In this document: piece after piece, positions 24,956 to 34,728 of the stretch
Numbering within the stretch: the stretch's first letter is position 1
How the letters are laid out: each line of letters begins with the position of its first letter
NCBI RefSeq assembly: GCF_000301035.1
Contig: NZ_JH932292.1
Coordinates: forward strand, 1,416,857-1,480,856
Source: Facklamia hominis CCUG 36813
Lineage (GTDB): Bacteria; Bacillota; Bacilli; Lactobacillales; Aerococcaceae
Reading direction: 5' to 3'
DNA length: 64,000 bases
Notes under the pieces: generated by a model
Seen by the model: only the letters and a program-made list of their open reading frames with translations
Databases searched by the model: none
Told to the model about the DNA's origin: nothing
Position numbers and translations under genes: made by a program

Positions 24956-27658
24956 CTATCTTTTGAATTTTATGTCCCATTTGGTAACGCGGAAGAGCCA
25001 TTTAACGATTTCACAGATGATGACTAGGGAGAAGGCTGCTGCCATAACAATACCCCATTCATAGCCATTCATTGGGTGAACATCAAAGAATTGATTGATT
25101 CCTGGAATCAAGATGACTCCTAATAAGAGGGCACCAGACACGATAAAGGCTAGGTTAAGCCACTTATTATCAAATGGATTGCGTTTGAAGAGGGAACCAA
25201 AGGTTGATTTCACATTATAAGAGTGGAAGAGTTGAATCATTCCTAAGGTGACAAAGGCCATGGTCTCTGCTAAGACGTGACGTTCTTCACCAACTAAGCT
25301 AGTGGTCATAGGCCCTTCAGCAGCAAACCAATAAACAAAGAGTGTAATAGCAGCTTCAAAGATACCTTGATAGATAATTGATGGAGCTATTCCAAAGGAT
25401 AGGAAGGAATCTTTGGAGGTTCTTGGTTTATGAGACATGACATCCGATTCGGCACGTTCCATCCCTAGGGCGATCGCTGGGAAGACGTCGGTGACTAAGT
25501 TAATCCATAGAATGTGAACGGGTTCTAAGATGACCCATCCAAAGAGGGTGGCTGTAAAGAGAGTGATGACTTCTCCTAAGTTAGCTGATAGAAGGTATTG
25601 GACAGCTTTTTGAATATTGGCAAATACTTTACGTCCTTCTTCAACAGCAACGACGATCGTTTGGAAGTTATCATCCGCTAAGACCATATCCGAAGCACCT
25701 TTGGAGACCTCGGTACCGGTAATTCCCATACCCACTCCGATATCGGCTTGTTTTAGAGAAGGAGCGTCATTGACCCCATCCCCTGTCATAGAAACAACCG
25801 CATCATTGGCCTGCCAAGCCTTAATGATACGAACCTTATGCTCAGGAGAAACCCGGGCATAGACAGAGTAGTTCTTGACTTTTTGGGCCAGTTCTTCATC
25901 ACTGATTTCATTGAGTTGAGCGCCGGTTAGGACGTGCTCTTCATTGTTGGAAGCGGATGGATCAAGGATGGTTAAGCGTTCAGCAATCGCTTGGGCGGTG
26001 ACAGCATGGTCGCCAGTAATCATGACGGTACGAATACCTGCACGGCGAGCGGTTTCGATAGCCTCTTTAGCTTCAGAACGCTCAGGGTCGATCATACCTA
26101 CAAGACCTGTAAAGATCAGATTATGTTCGACACTATCGCTATCAAAGCTCGCTGGGAGTTGGTCGATGTATTGGTAGGCACCTGCCAGAACCCGTAAAGC
26201 TTGTCGAGCTAGATCATTATTGATTTTCAAAATTTCATCTTTATCAGTCTGGGTTAATTCCTTGACTTCTCCATTTACTTTTTGATAACGGCATCGTTGA
26301 ATCAGTTGATCCGGAGCTCCCTTAACGGCCACAAAATAACGATCCTGGAAGCTGTGAACGGTCGACATTAATTTACGATCAGAATCAAAGGGTACTTCTT
26401 CCTTTCGTGGGTATTGAGCCAGTTGATCTTGAAGGGGCATTTGATGGTCTAAGGCATACTTGACCATGGCGGTCTCGGTAGGGTCGCCATTGACTTTGCC
26501 TTGAGCATCGATCTTGGAATCATTGGCAAAAACAAAGGAACGAATGAATTCAGAATCCGTATCTAAGTCATCCTTGGCGTCGTGAAGTTGACCGTCATGG
26601 TAGACTTTTTCAATGGTCATTTCGTTAAGGGTTAAGGTTCCTGTCTTATCGGAACAGATAACTTGAGTGGACCCTAAGGTTTCTACCGCTGGAAGGGTCC
26701 GTACTAAGGCTTTACGTTCGGCCATAGTTTGGGTTCCTAAGGAAAGGATAATCGTGGAGATGGCTGGGAGTCCTTCTGGGATCGCAGCAACAGCTAGCGA
26801 AATAGATACTAATAGCATTTCTAATGGGGATAAGCCATTTAAGAAGACGCCCACAATAAAGGTAACGACGGCAATACCCATGATTAGATAGGTAAGGTTC
26901 TTACCTAAAGTTTCTTGGTCACGTTGTAGTGGGGTGAGTTGCTTTTGTGTGGAGGATAACATTGCCGCAATGTGACCGACCTCGGTATCCATTCCGGTTT
27001 GTGTGACAACCCCAAGCCCGCGACCATAGGTGACATTCGTGGAAGAAAAGCCCATGTTGGTCCGATCACCAATACCAGCATCGGCTTCTACCAGACAATC
27101 AGCGTCTTTTTCTACAGGGACAGATTCACCCGTAAGTGCGGCTTCTTCGATTTTAAGTGAGTTGGTTTCGATCAGACGTAAGTCAGCTGGCACGACGTCG
27201 CCGGCTTCTAGTAAGACGATGTCTCCAGGAACTAATTCAGTGGATTTGACTTTTTGGTGACTGCCATCACGTAAGACATTGGCTTCGGGAGAGGAGATAT
27301 TCTTCAAAGCATCAATTGCATCCTCGGCTTTTGCTTCTTGGATCACTCCAATTACGGCATTGAGTAAAACAACAATTAAGATAATCACGGCATCGGCAAT
27401 ACCTTCGCCATTAGCTAGACCAATACCAGCAGAGACAGCAGCAGCTACTAAAAGAACAATGATCATGAAGTCTTTGAACTGATCAATGAACTTTTGCAGG
27501 GTGCTTCGGTGTTCTTCCTCTTTGATGGCATTCTCCCCATAACGGGCTTGCCGTTCTTTGACTTGGCTAGCGCTTAAGCCTTTCAGGCGATCGCTTTCCA
27601 ATTGGCTCAGAATTGCTTCCTTGTCTTTGCTATAGGCAAGTAATTCTTTGGTTGACAT
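24956..27658 (-). CDS. P-type cation ATPase, Ca2+/Mn2+ type
   Basis: 900 residues, P2A-type. An N-terminal cation-ATPase domain is followed by the A-domain loop LTGESVPVEK, the M4 ion site VAAIPEGLPA (near 290), the phosphorylated Asp in CSDKTGTLT (near 336), the hinge TGDGVNDAPSLKQADIG, and six C-terminal segments. The PEGLPA site is that of SERCA/PMR1-like pumps. The long leader carries a yybP-ykoY riboswitch, the regulator of Mn2+ exporters such as lactococcal YoaB and pneumococcal MgtA. Mn2+ (or Ca2+) efflux under Mn2+ excess is therefore the best call. Confidence 0.93.
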   Translation of the reverse strand: MSTKELLAYSKDKEAILSQLESDRLKGLSASQVKERQARYGENAIKEEEHRSTLQKFIDQFKDFMIIVLLVAAAVSAGIGLANGEGIADAVIILIVVLLNAVIGVIQEAKAEDAIDALKNISSPEANVLRDGSHQKVKSTELVPGDIVLLEAGDVVPADLRLIETNSLKIEEAALTGESVPVEKDADCLVEADAGIGDRTNMGFSSTNVTYGRGLGVVTQTGMDTEVGHIAAMLSSTQKQLTPLQRDQETLGKNLTYLIMGIAVVTFIVGVFLNGLSPLEMLLVSISLAVAAIPEGLPAISTIILSLGTQTMAERKALVRTLPAVETLGSTQVICSDKTGTLTLNEMTIEKVYHDGQLHDAKDDLDTDSEFIRSFVFANDSKIDAQGKVNGDPTETAMVKYALDHQMPLQDQLAQYPRKEEVPFDSDRKLMSTVHSFQDRYFVAVKGAPDQLIQRCRYQKVNGEVKELTQTDKDEILKINNDLARQALRVLAGAYQYIDQLPASFDSDSVEHNLIFTGLVGMIDPERSEAKEAIETARRAGIRTVMITGDHAVTAQAIAERLTILDPSASNNEEHVLTGAQLNEISDEELAQKVKNYSVYARVSPEHKVRIIKAWQANDAVVSMTGDGVNDAPSLKQADIGVGMGITGTEVSKGASDMVLADDNFQTIVVAVEEGRKVFANIQKAVQYLLSANLGEVITLFTATLFGWVILEPVHILWINLVTDVFPAIALGMERAESDVMSHKPRTSKDSFLSFGIAPSIIYQGIFEAAITLFVYWFAAEGPMTTSLVGEERHVLAETMAFVTLGMIQLFHSYNVKSTFGSLFKRNPFDNKWLNLAFIVSGALLLGVILIPGINQFFDVHPMNGYEWGIVMAAAFSLVIICEIVKWLFRVTKWDIKFKR

Positions 27659-27701
27659 GGACTTTCCCCCTTTAAGTTTTTGTTCATGGTGGGTTCCTCA
27701 A

Positions 27702-27845
27702 GAAAAAAGACTTATGCCTCTTGCAACTGAACGTTGTTAAGCGGCATAAGTCTCACTCTTTACTTTAGTACCAGTAATCGGTGAGATTACTTAACGTTGT
27801 TGATACTAAAAAGGCTAGGCCTCGAGTTACTCCCCTATGAACTTC
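27702..27845 (-). ncRNA. yybP-ykoY (manganese) riboswitch
   Basis: The minus-strand leader of the P-type ATPase gene contains the two conserved segments of this class: AGGGGAGTAAC near 27826-27836 and GTGAGACTTATGCCG near 27741-27756. The last segment also forms an 11-bp stem (AGACTTATGCC with GGCATAAGTCT, 27743-27753 and 27708-27718) followed by six Ts, an intrinsic terminator. Mn2+ binding is expected to block this terminator and turn on the pump. Class identity is from recalled consensus, not a covariance search. Confidence 0.85.
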
Positions 27846-27852
27846 TAAATAG

Positions 27853-27881
27853 ATTATAAGGAATCTCTTTATTAAATGCAA
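27853..27881 (-). promoter_or_regulatory. Promoter of riboswitch-ATPase transcript
   Basis: On the minus strand TTGCAT, a 17-base spacer and TATAAT lie just upstream of the riboswitch. The plus-strand remainder to 28061 has only AT-rich promoter-like sequence for the LPXTG gene and an AGGG ribosome site. Confidence 0.75.
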
Positions 27882-28061
27882 ATAAAAACGCTCTTAATTT
27901 TGCCAAGAAAGCTTATGAAGAAAGTTTGACGAAAGATCGTAAAATGCTTTTATTTATATGATAAGAATTTGAATTTGCTTAAAAAAACATGCATTTATGA
28001 TAAAGTAAAGATAACAAGTCGGAAGTAGTCTCGAATAATTGATCACATTGGAGGGATCATC

Positions 28062-30743
28062 ATGAAAAAGCAAGCACCGATTTATTTATTATTATCAGCA
28101 GGGCTCATCTTAACGCCGATCGCGTCAACGATGACTCAAACTTCTCTATTACAAAGTGTTTATGCCCAAGATCAAGCTGTTGATTTTGAAGTTTACTTGC
28201 AAGTAGGCGAGGAAGCTCATGCGCAAAGTCAAGTCACTTATCAAATTCTACGTGAATCTGACAAAGAAGTGGTCTATGATTCGACGCAAAATATGACTTT
28301 TCCAACTTTATCAGTGGGTAAATATATTTACCGCTTGTTTGACGACCAAAACTTCCAACGGGAAGGACAGGCCGTTGAGGTGGATAAAGTCATCCGCAAA
28401 CAGTCGGGTCAGGAAGAAAGTCTGGATCAGAAAGGCGAGATTAAGAACTTAGACGACAGCGATAATAAAGTCTATGAATTTGAATTCGACATTGAAGAAG
28501 CTAGCGATTCCATTCACTATGAGATCTATCTTAAGAGCCAAGCTGCAGCGGCGGAGGAGGCAGAGAACGATGAAGCGACTGCAAGTTCATCAGAAGCAGA
28601 TGATCAAGCTGCAGTCGAATCGGAAGAAGCGGCTGAAGAGCCATCCTCAACGGAAGCTGACAGCGAAGTTGATTCAGTAGATTCAACAGCAAGTGCTCAT
28701 TTGATTATTCAAGCACAAGACCAAGCAGGCCAAGCTTTAGCCCATCTAAAGCTGATGATTGGTAATCAAGAAGTAGAGACCGATGAGTCGGGTATGGCTA
28801 GTATCGCAGATTTGGAAGCAGGTACTTACTCAGTGGGACTCTCCGATGAAAGTCGTCAAACTTATCAAATTGAACTGGCTGAAGAAAGTCCGAAGACGGT
28901 TGATTTAGTGGCTGGTCAAGTTCAGGACTTGGTCTTAACTTTTAACCCGATCCAAGAGTCGACGGAATCCAGTGAATCAAGTGAGACCACTGAAACGACT
29001 GAAGTATCATCAACGACTATGGAATCGAGCGAAGCTGTAGAGGACTCTAGTCAAGAAATCAGCTCAGAAACGAGTCAGGCTCCCCTTCAAATGGGGCAAG
29101 TTCGTTTTGAAGTAAAAGATCAAAGCGGAAATCCCGTTGCAGGACTTGAATTGCTCTTGGGTGAGCAGTCACAAGTGACCGATGAACAAGGGCAAGCTGT
29201 TTTTGAAGATCTAGTTCCTCAAGACTATAGCTTGAGCCTTGGTAAAAAACCTGAAGGCTATGTGGATGCGACTTTAGATTCTGATTCACCTAAAAATATT
29301 CAAATTGAAGCTGGGGATCAAAAGACGGTTTCGCTTACTTTAGCTGCCGCCACTTTAACCGGCAACCTAAGCTTGGAAGTACGCGACCAGAATCAAGAGC
29401 CAGTAGCCGGTGTGGAAATTCAAGTCACCCCGAGTCAAATGCGAAGCCAAGGGCAAAGTGTGAAAACCGATGATAAGGGACAAGCGAATTTACAAGGATT
29501 AGGCGTAGGTAAATATACTTACCAAATCGTGTCGGTTCCAAAAGGTTTCCAAGCCAATAATGAGACCTATGAGATTGATCTACAGGCTAATCAAAGCAAC
29601 CCACAGGTCTTGAGCGTGACACGGCTCGAACAAAAAGCGAGTCTAAGGCTGACGGTTTTAGATCCATCTGGTAAGCCGGTAAAAGGTCAAAAGGTTCAAT
29701 TAGGTCAATCTACCTTAATCACCGATCAGGCAGGGCAAGTGACTTGGAGCGATTTGTCTGCGGGGGATTATCAATTCCAATTACCAGACTTAGCGAGTGT
29801 TTATCGCTTGGAAGATTCAACGAATTTCCAATTAGAAGCGGGTGAAGATAAGGAACTTACGATTCACTTAAAGGCGGCCCAAGCTCAATTGACCTTAAAA
29901 GTGACGGATGCGGATTCTAAACCCTTAGAAGGAGCAGCGATTTACCTCAGAGACGAAGGAAAGAATTATGAAAAAGTCCTAAAAACCAACGCTAAAGGAC
30001 AAGTGGACTTTACCGCTTTAAGTCCGGGTCATTATTTCTATCAAATGACTCAAGCACCAAAGGGTTATCGAATCATTAAGGAAGTCCAAGAAGTGACCTT
30101 AAAGGATCAAGATGCGGTTGAACAGCTATTAAGTCTTGAAAAAGAAAGCAAGCAAAAGTCGATTGAGTCTGGTAAAACAACGACTTCTACTACGACAACC
30201 ACAACGACGACCACAGCTCATCCCGATAAGAAAGTCCTAACTGACCCTCAAACGGGTGCACAAATGACCCTGCGTGGTTCGATTGCCGGTCAAGCACATT
30301 CTTTGACAGTTCGTCAGGTAAAATTAGCAGATAGTCAATTACCAGCGAATCTAAAGGGGAAGGATTATCACATCTATGAAGTCAAAGTGTACAAAAAAGA
30401 TGGTAGTCTCCTCAGCCAGGTGCCTGCTAATGAATTGGTCATCCCATTAAAGGTGATTGATAGCAGTGTTAAAGCCTATAAGTTACAAGGGCAAGCACTT
30501 CAAGAGCTTCCTTTGACCATACAGAATAATACCGTTACCCTGTCTAACCAAGGTGATGGCTATGTGGCATTGCTTTTCCAATCAAAATCAGCTAATAATA
30601 AAGTGACTGTCACCAAGACTAAAGGACAAAAGACTGGTAATTTGGGTCTTCCTTCAACCGGTGAACGAAGCCCATGGGTGACCTTGCTTCTAGGATTAGT
30701 CCTGTTAGCAGCTGGGGGTTACTTTATTAAACGGAAAAAATAG
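28062..30743 (+). CDS. LPXTG cell-wall-anchored multi-domain surface protein
   Basis: 893 residues. A signal peptide (1 to about 35, cleaved near VYAQD) leads into repeated SpaA/Cna-B-like beta-sandwich modules, about five or six copies between residues 40 and 690. Each shows a pattern like DQSGNPVAGLELLL and TDEQGQAVFEDL, with the tail YSLSL. A Glu/Ser-rich linker lies at about 165-220, a second Ser/Thr/Glu linker at about 300-340, and a Thr tract (TTTSTTTTTTTTTAH) near 705-720. The C-terminus has LPSTGE (near 863), a hydrophobic segment and RKK, the sortase signal. It is probably an adhesin or stalk protein; the tip ligand is unknown. Confidence 0.9.
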   Translation: MKKQAPIYLLLSAGLILTPIASTMTQTSLLQSVYAQDQAVDFEVYLQVGEEAHAQSQVTYQILRESDKEVVYDSTQNMTFPTLSVGKYIYRLFDDQNFQREGQAVEVDKVIRKQSGQEESLDQKGEIKNLDDSDNKVYEFEFDIEEASDSIHYEIYLKSQAAAAEEAENDEATASSSEADDQAAVESEEAAEEPSSTEADSEVDSVDSTASAHLIIQAQDQAGQALAHLKLMIGNQEVETDESGMASIADLEAGTYSVGLSDESRQTYQIELAEESPKTVDLVAGQVQDLVLTFNPIQESTESSESSETTETTEVSSTTMESSEAVEDSSQEISSETSQAPLQMGQVRFEVKDQSGNPVAGLELLLGEQSQVTDEQGQAVFEDLVPQDYSLSLGKKPEGYVDATLDSDSPKNIQIEAGDQKTVSLTLAAATLTGNLSLEVRDQNQEPVAGVEIQVTPSQMRSQGQSVKTDDKGQANLQGLGVGKYTYQIVSVPKGFQANNETYEIDLQANQSNPQVLSVTRLEQKASLRLTVLDPSGKPVKGQKVQLGQSTLITDQAGQVTWSDLSAGDYQFQLPDLASVYRLEDSTNFQLEAGEDKELTIHLKAAQAQLTLKVTDADSKPLEGAAIYLRDEGKNYEKVLKTNAKGQVDFTALSPGHYFYQMTQAPKGYRIIKEVQEVTLKDQDAVEQLLSLEKESKQKSIESGKTTTSTTTTTTTTTAHPDKKVLTDPQTGAQMTLRGSIAGQAHSLTVRQVKLADSQLPANLKGKDYHIYEVKVYKKDGSLLSQVPANELVIPLKVIDSSVKAYKLQGQALQELPLTIQNNTVTLSNQGDGYVALLFQSKSANNKVTVTKTKGQKTGNLGLPSTGERSPWVTLLLGLVLLAAGGYFIKRKK

Positions 30744-30781
30744 CCCATAAGAGGTCCAAAAATTTTAGGCATTTTTGACTG

Positions 30782-30824
30782 AGCCAAGGCCCTTAGCACA
30801 AAAGCTAAGAGGCTTTGGCTTTTA
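30782..30824 (+). terminator. Terminator after surface protein gene
   Basis: AGCCAAGGCCCTTAGC (30782-30797) pairs with GCTAAGAGGCTTTGGCT (30804-30820), followed by TTTT. Confidence 0.88.
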
Positions 30825-31086
30825 GATTAGTGAGTGAGCAAGCTTACTGACAAAATCTCTTAGGAATCCTGGGATTGATTATATTTTATTAAGAAAGAAT
30901 ATGTTACAATGGGGAAGACTAGGAAGGCCGATGATCATATGGCCTTGTTGATGACTCTTGAGATGAATGAAGCAAAGACCAGCAGTCAACCAATTAATCA
31001 AATAGAACGTTTTATTCATCATTCATTAAAAGTCATAATAGATAGTATTTTTGAAGAATTTGGATTGAAAGATAAAGGAGAAAATA
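30825..31086. other. Leader region of HAD-family gene
   Basis: About 260 bases, with a promoter-like TACAAT near 30903-30908 and an AAAGGAGA ribosome site at about 31075-31082. A 71-codon frame overlaps the start of the HAD gene but lacks a ribosome site. Confidence 0.4.
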
Positions 31087-31938
31087 GTGGCCCCATTAAA
31101 GTTAATTGCGATCGATTTAGATGAAACTCTGTTGCGCCGTGATAAGACTTACGAGGTAGCTCGTTTTAACCAAGTCCTGAAGGAATTAAGAAAGCAATCT
31201 GTTTTAGTGGCGATTGTGACTGGAAATTCTTATGATAAGGTGAAAGACTATTTTGAGGCGTCAATACGGCCGTTTTTATATTTTGCTTGTGATAATGGAA
31301 ATTATCTGGTTCAAAATGAAGTGACGCTTAAAAAAATCGGGATTCCCTATGAACGCTTCATCGAAATTATTGACTTTATTGATGAATTTAAAGGATATTA
31401 TCCAGCGCTTTGTTTAGGGGATGCGACCTATGAACGAGAATCTAAGGGCGTAGGTCATGAGATCTTAGCTCAGTTTAATCCGCGAGTTCAGCGAGTGGAT
31501 TCCTTTAGAGAATTGCCAGAAGATAGTCTAGTGACTAAGATTGCGATTTTGAGTCAGGATGATTTGGATCGTAATAAGGCACTGGTTCGTATTATCAATG
31601 AACGCTACGAGGATGTGACAGCCGTTACCTCCGCTGAAAATTGGGTCGATATCTACAATTGCCAAGGTGGTAAGGGATCTGCGATTCGCTTCTTGAAGGA
31701 ACGCTATCAATTAAAGGCTGAAGATTGCTTGGCCATGGGAGATTCTTTGAATGATGAGTCGATGATGAAGGAAGTCCACTATAGTGTGGCCATGGAAAAT
31801 GCGGACAAGGATTTGGTCATGCAATGCCGCTATCAAATTGGTAATAATAACGATCAAGCGGTTGTTCAGTTAATGGAAGACTATCAACAAACAGGAAGTT
31901 TAGACTTTATGCAGAAATACCGCACCATTAAGATTTAA
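31087..31938 (+). CDS. HAD-IIB (Cof-type) phosphatase
   Basis: 283 residues. The GTG start at 31087 has AAAGGAGA upstream. Motif I is IDLDETLL near residue 10 (nucleophile Asp and acid Asp), a Thr in VTGNSY acts as motif II, a Lys region is GGKGSAIRFL, and motif IV is MGDSLNDESMM. The family hydrolyses sugar phosphates, FMN or pyridoxal phosphate in the cytosol. The substrate is not predictable. It is followed 15 bases later by a small unknown gene in an apparent operon. Confidence 0.9.
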   Translation: MAPLKLIAIDLDETLLRRDKTYEVARFNQVLKELRKQSVLVAIVTGNSYDKVKDYFEASIRPFLYFACDNGNYLVQNEVTLKKIGIPYERFIEIIDFIDEFKGYYPALCLGDATYERESKGVGHEILAQFNPRVQRVDSFRELPEDSLVTKIAILSQDDLDRNKALVRIINERYEDVTAVTSAENWVDIYNCQGGKGSAIRFLKERYQLKAEDCLAMGDSLNDESMMKEVHYSVAMENADKDLVMQCRYQIGNNNDQAVVQLMEDYQQTGSLDFMQKYRTIKI

Positions 31939-31953
31939 CTAGGGGAGGTTGAA

Positions 31954-32304
31954 ATGGCAAAGCAAGCAGCAAAAAGAAAACAAGGCTCAAAGAAGGCTGA
32001 GACCATGGTTCAAGTTGACGCTTACTTGATTCCCGAAGCTCAAGCTGCCATGTATCAAACGCTGCGTCAAGCAGTGGCAGATGAAGCGCAAGCCTTTTGG
32101 CAAGAACGTTATCATCGGGTGGAATGGATTCAAGATCCGGATGAAGGTCAGGGATTGGTGGTCTATAACGAGGCAGAAGAGCGGCTATTTTGTTTTTATC
32201 TCAACCCTCAAAACATCTCTCAGGCCCAAATTGCCCGCGATAAGGATCAGTTGGCCAAGTATCTTCTGCGTTTTGAAGAAGAACAGGGGATCCTAGAGGA
32301 CTGA
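31954..32304 (+). CDS. Hypothetical protein
   Basis: 116 residues. A Lys-rich start (MAKQAAKRKQGSKK) is followed by an acidic globular body with a segment resembling a beta-hairpin (GLVVYNEAEERLFCFYLNP). It is cytoplasmic. GGGGAGG precedes the ATG. It lies between a HAD hydrolase and a helical protein in what looks like one operon. Unknown function. Confidence 0.7.
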   Translation: MAKQAAKRKQGSKKAETMVQVDAYLIPEAQAAMYQTLRQAVADEAQAFWQERYHRVEWIQDPDEGQGLVVYNEAEERLFCFYLNPQNISQAQIARDKDQLAKYLLRFEEEQGILED

Positions 32305-32335
32305 TTGAACAGCATAAGATGAAGGAGGCGAGTCG

Positions 32336-33115
32336 ATGGGGGATTTTGATCAACGTGCTTTTTTGATGCCAGGTCGGCCGCTACTTATTAAGGATATTGA
32401 GCGTATCTTAGAGGATTTGGGTCAAGTTCTGTTTGAATATGACGAGTTAGTCTACAAGGATTGCTTATACTTGCAAAATATCTTCTACTATTATTTAGGA
32501 CGGGATTATTTAGCGCTTTGGGAGAGTCACTATGATTTTTTATCGAGTCAGTCCCGCCTTCGACAGGCAAAAATGAAGATCGCTCCTACTCAACCAGCTT
32601 GTTTGGCCAAGTATCGCGAGTTTTTGCGACTCAAAAAAGACCGTTACCGCCTAGCCTTAGAATGGGGTCAGCAAGATTCAATATCGGTCGAAGAATCACG
32701 CAAACTCCGTCAACTCTATCGGCAGTGTGTTTTAGCTTTTCACCCTTTATTGCATGAACAAAGCCAGTCAGCTCACCGATTGTTGTATGAAAAAGCGCGA
32801 ATGGCCTACCGACGGGACAATCGTCAGCTGTTACAATTGACTGCCAATATGAGTCAAGAAGCCTATGTTCAGGATGATTGGCGTAATCTGTCCATGGTTC
32901 AGCTACTAGATTGGCGAGGACAGCTCTTAAATCAATTATTTGAATGGCGTTATCGTATAGGAATGAAACGAGCAGAGTTCCCCTATGTGATTCACTCACA
33001 GATCTTGAGTGAGACTCAGCGTCAGAAGATGCAGGCGTCTTTTAGGCAAGAGACACAGAGACTGCGATCAGCGACAAAGCGTAACTTGGCCTCTTTAGAC
33101 CAGCTGGATCAATAG
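32336..33115 (+). CDS. Helical protein with degenerate J-domain-like segment
   Basis: 259 residues, highly helical and basic. At about 122-165 the sequence LRQLYRQCVLAFHPLLHEQSQ with LYEKARMAYRRDN follows the helix II-loop-helix III plan of J-domain-like proteins that read KLVKKYHPDLN. Here the essential HPD is HPL, so stimulation of DnaK would not be expected. The ATG has AAGGAGG upstream and a 31-base gap to the previous gene. The exact role is unknown; a structural or scaffolding role is one possibility. Confidence 0.6.
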   Translation: MGDFDQRAFLMPGRPLLIKDIERILEDLGQVLFEYDELVYKDCLYLQNIFYYYLGRDYLALWESHYDFLSSQSRLRQAKMKIAPTQPACLAKYREFLRLKKDRYRLALEWGQQDSISVEESRKLRQLYRQCVLAFHPLLHEQSQSAHRLLYEKARMAYRRDNRQLLQLTANMSQEAYVQDDWRNLSMVQLLDWRGQLLNQLFEWRYRIGMKRAEFPYVIHSQILSETQRQKMQASFRQETQRLRSATKRNLASLDQLDQ

Positions 33116-33263
33116 AACGTTACTGGGGAAGTATGAAGCTTTTGTGAAATGATTAAGAAGATAAGGTAGAATTCTTGAATTAGTCAAATGAATGTTTTAA
33201 TATGAGGATAATTCAATCGAATAATGAGATAGGGATATTAGCTTATGTAGGGAGTGTGAATGG

Positions 33264-34652
33264 ATGAAAAAAGCATTAACAGGGTTGGGTTTGTTTCTAG
33301 CCTTAGTCCTCGTTGTTGGTCTGGCCTATGCTGCAGGAATCAGTTATTATGGCGATCGGTTTTTAGCCAACACTAAAATTGCTAAGGTGGATGTCAGTAA
33401 TTTATCCTTAGAACAAGCACAAGCCAAAGTAAAATCAGAAATTTTGGGACATTCCCTCGACGTGCTTGAGAATGGCAAAGAATTAGGAACGGTTCATCTC
33501 AAGGATTTAGAACCTGAATTCTCTGGTGAAGCGACGATTCAACAATATTTTAAGCATCAAAATCCGAATAGCTGGTTAGGCCATTTCTTTAAAGGGCAAG
33601 ACTTTGACTTGTCGGTGATGACGGATGTTAAGATTGATCGTAATCAAGTGACGAGTAAGTTAGCCGAACTGGGCGTTGATAACAGTAAAAGAACGCCTTC
33701 TAAAGACGCTCAAATAAGCTATCAAGAAGATCAGGGCTATCGTCTTGAGAGCCAAGAACAAGGAAATCAAGTAGATATTTCAGCTTTGCGGGAGGCGCTC
33801 TTTGAACAATTTGAAGAGGGACATAATAAGCTTGACTTAAAAGATTATTATGCCAAGCCAGAAGTGACTGATCAGAATGAAGAACTTCAATCCATGATGC
33901 AAAAGATTGAAGATGCCTCCAAGGCGAAGATTACTTTGAAGATTGAAGACAGTAAGGAGACGATCTCCAAGGCTGCTATTCAAGACTGGATTTATTTTGA
34001 TAAGGATAATAAAATTATTTATGATCAAGAGAAGATTGCTGAATATCTCAAACGCTATAACGACAAGTATTCTTCCTATGTAAATCCTCGCCAATTCCGT
34101 TCGACCAATCAAGGGATTGTGACGGTTCAGCCAGGGACGCTAGGTTGGTCGATTGACCGGGCAGCTGAAGCGGAGCAAATTGCGGTTGATTTGGCAGCTG
34201 GTAAAGACGTAGAACGTGAACCGATTGTTGTTGGCTCAGGTTATGGGTCTGCTGGGGATGGGATCGGAAGCACTTATGTCGAAGTGGATCTATCCTATCA
34301 AATGATGTATGTCTATATCGATGGTAAAATGGTAATTTCAACACCGATTGTATCCGGTGGGCCACAATCTCAAACAATTCCGGGTGCTTATGCCGTTTGG
34401 GGTAAGCAACGGGACACCAGCTTGAAGGGCTATAACTGGGTAACAAAGAAAGAATATTCATCGCCTGTTTCTTACTGGATGCCTTTCGACCATGTGGGTC
34501 AAGGGATTCATGATGCCCCATGGCAACCTGCTTTTGGTGGTAATTTATGGCAAACAAATGGGTCACTAGGTTGTATCAATACACCAACAAATGTGATGGC
34601 TCAAGTTTTTGACATTGTTGAGATCGGAACGCCGGTGATTATTTTCTGGTAA
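33264..34652 (+). CDS. L,D-transpeptidase (YkuD, Ldt-fm type)
   Basis: 462 residues. One N-terminal membrane anchor (about 5-27) is followed by a peptidoglycan-binding PG_binding_4-like module region (about 40-260). A C-terminal YkuD domain starts near 345 with YVEVDLSYQMMYVYIDGK. The catalytic region is GQGIHDAPW and SLGCIN (Cys near 437). It makes 3-3 cross-links in peptidoglycan or attaches proteins, outside the membrane, and can confer beta-lactam tolerance in relatives. It is monocistronic with an AGGGAGTG ribosome site. Confidence 0.93.
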   Translation: MKKALTGLGLFLALVLVVGLAYAAGISYYGDRFLANTKIAKVDVSNLSLEQAQAKVKSEILGHSLDVLENGKELGTVHLKDLEPEFSGEATIQQYFKHQNPNSWLGHFFKGQDFDLSVMTDVKIDRNQVTSKLAELGVDNSKRTPSKDAQISYQEDQGYRLESQEQGNQVDISALREALFEQFEEGHNKLDLKDYYAKPEVTDQNEELQSMMQKIEDASKAKITLKIEDSKETISKAAIQDWIYFDKDNKIIYDQEKIAEYLKRYNDKYSSYVNPRQFRSTNQGIVTVQPGTLGWSIDRAAEAEQIAVDLAAGKDVEREPIVVGSGYGSAGDGIGSTYVEVDLSYQMMYVYIDGKMVISTPIVSGGPQSQTIPGAYAVWGKQRDTSLKGYNWVTKKEYSSPVSYWMPFDHVGQGIHDAPWQPAFGGNLWQTNGSLGCINTPTNVMAQVFDIVEIGTPVIIFW

Positions 34653-34728
34653 TTCAATGATATCTTTTAGGAAGGCTGTGGCTGGTTGCTACAGTCCTTT
34701 CTTTTAGTCAAAGAAAAGAGGAAAACAA

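Noticed and set aside
25617-27482. Several plus-strand frames opposite the P-type ATPase gene
   Set aside because: Antisense shadows; the conserved ATPase motifs lie on the minus strand.
30909-31124. 71-codon frame overlapping the HAD gene start
   Set aside because: It begins at a promoter-like TACAATGG without a ribosome site, and has no recognisable protein pattern.
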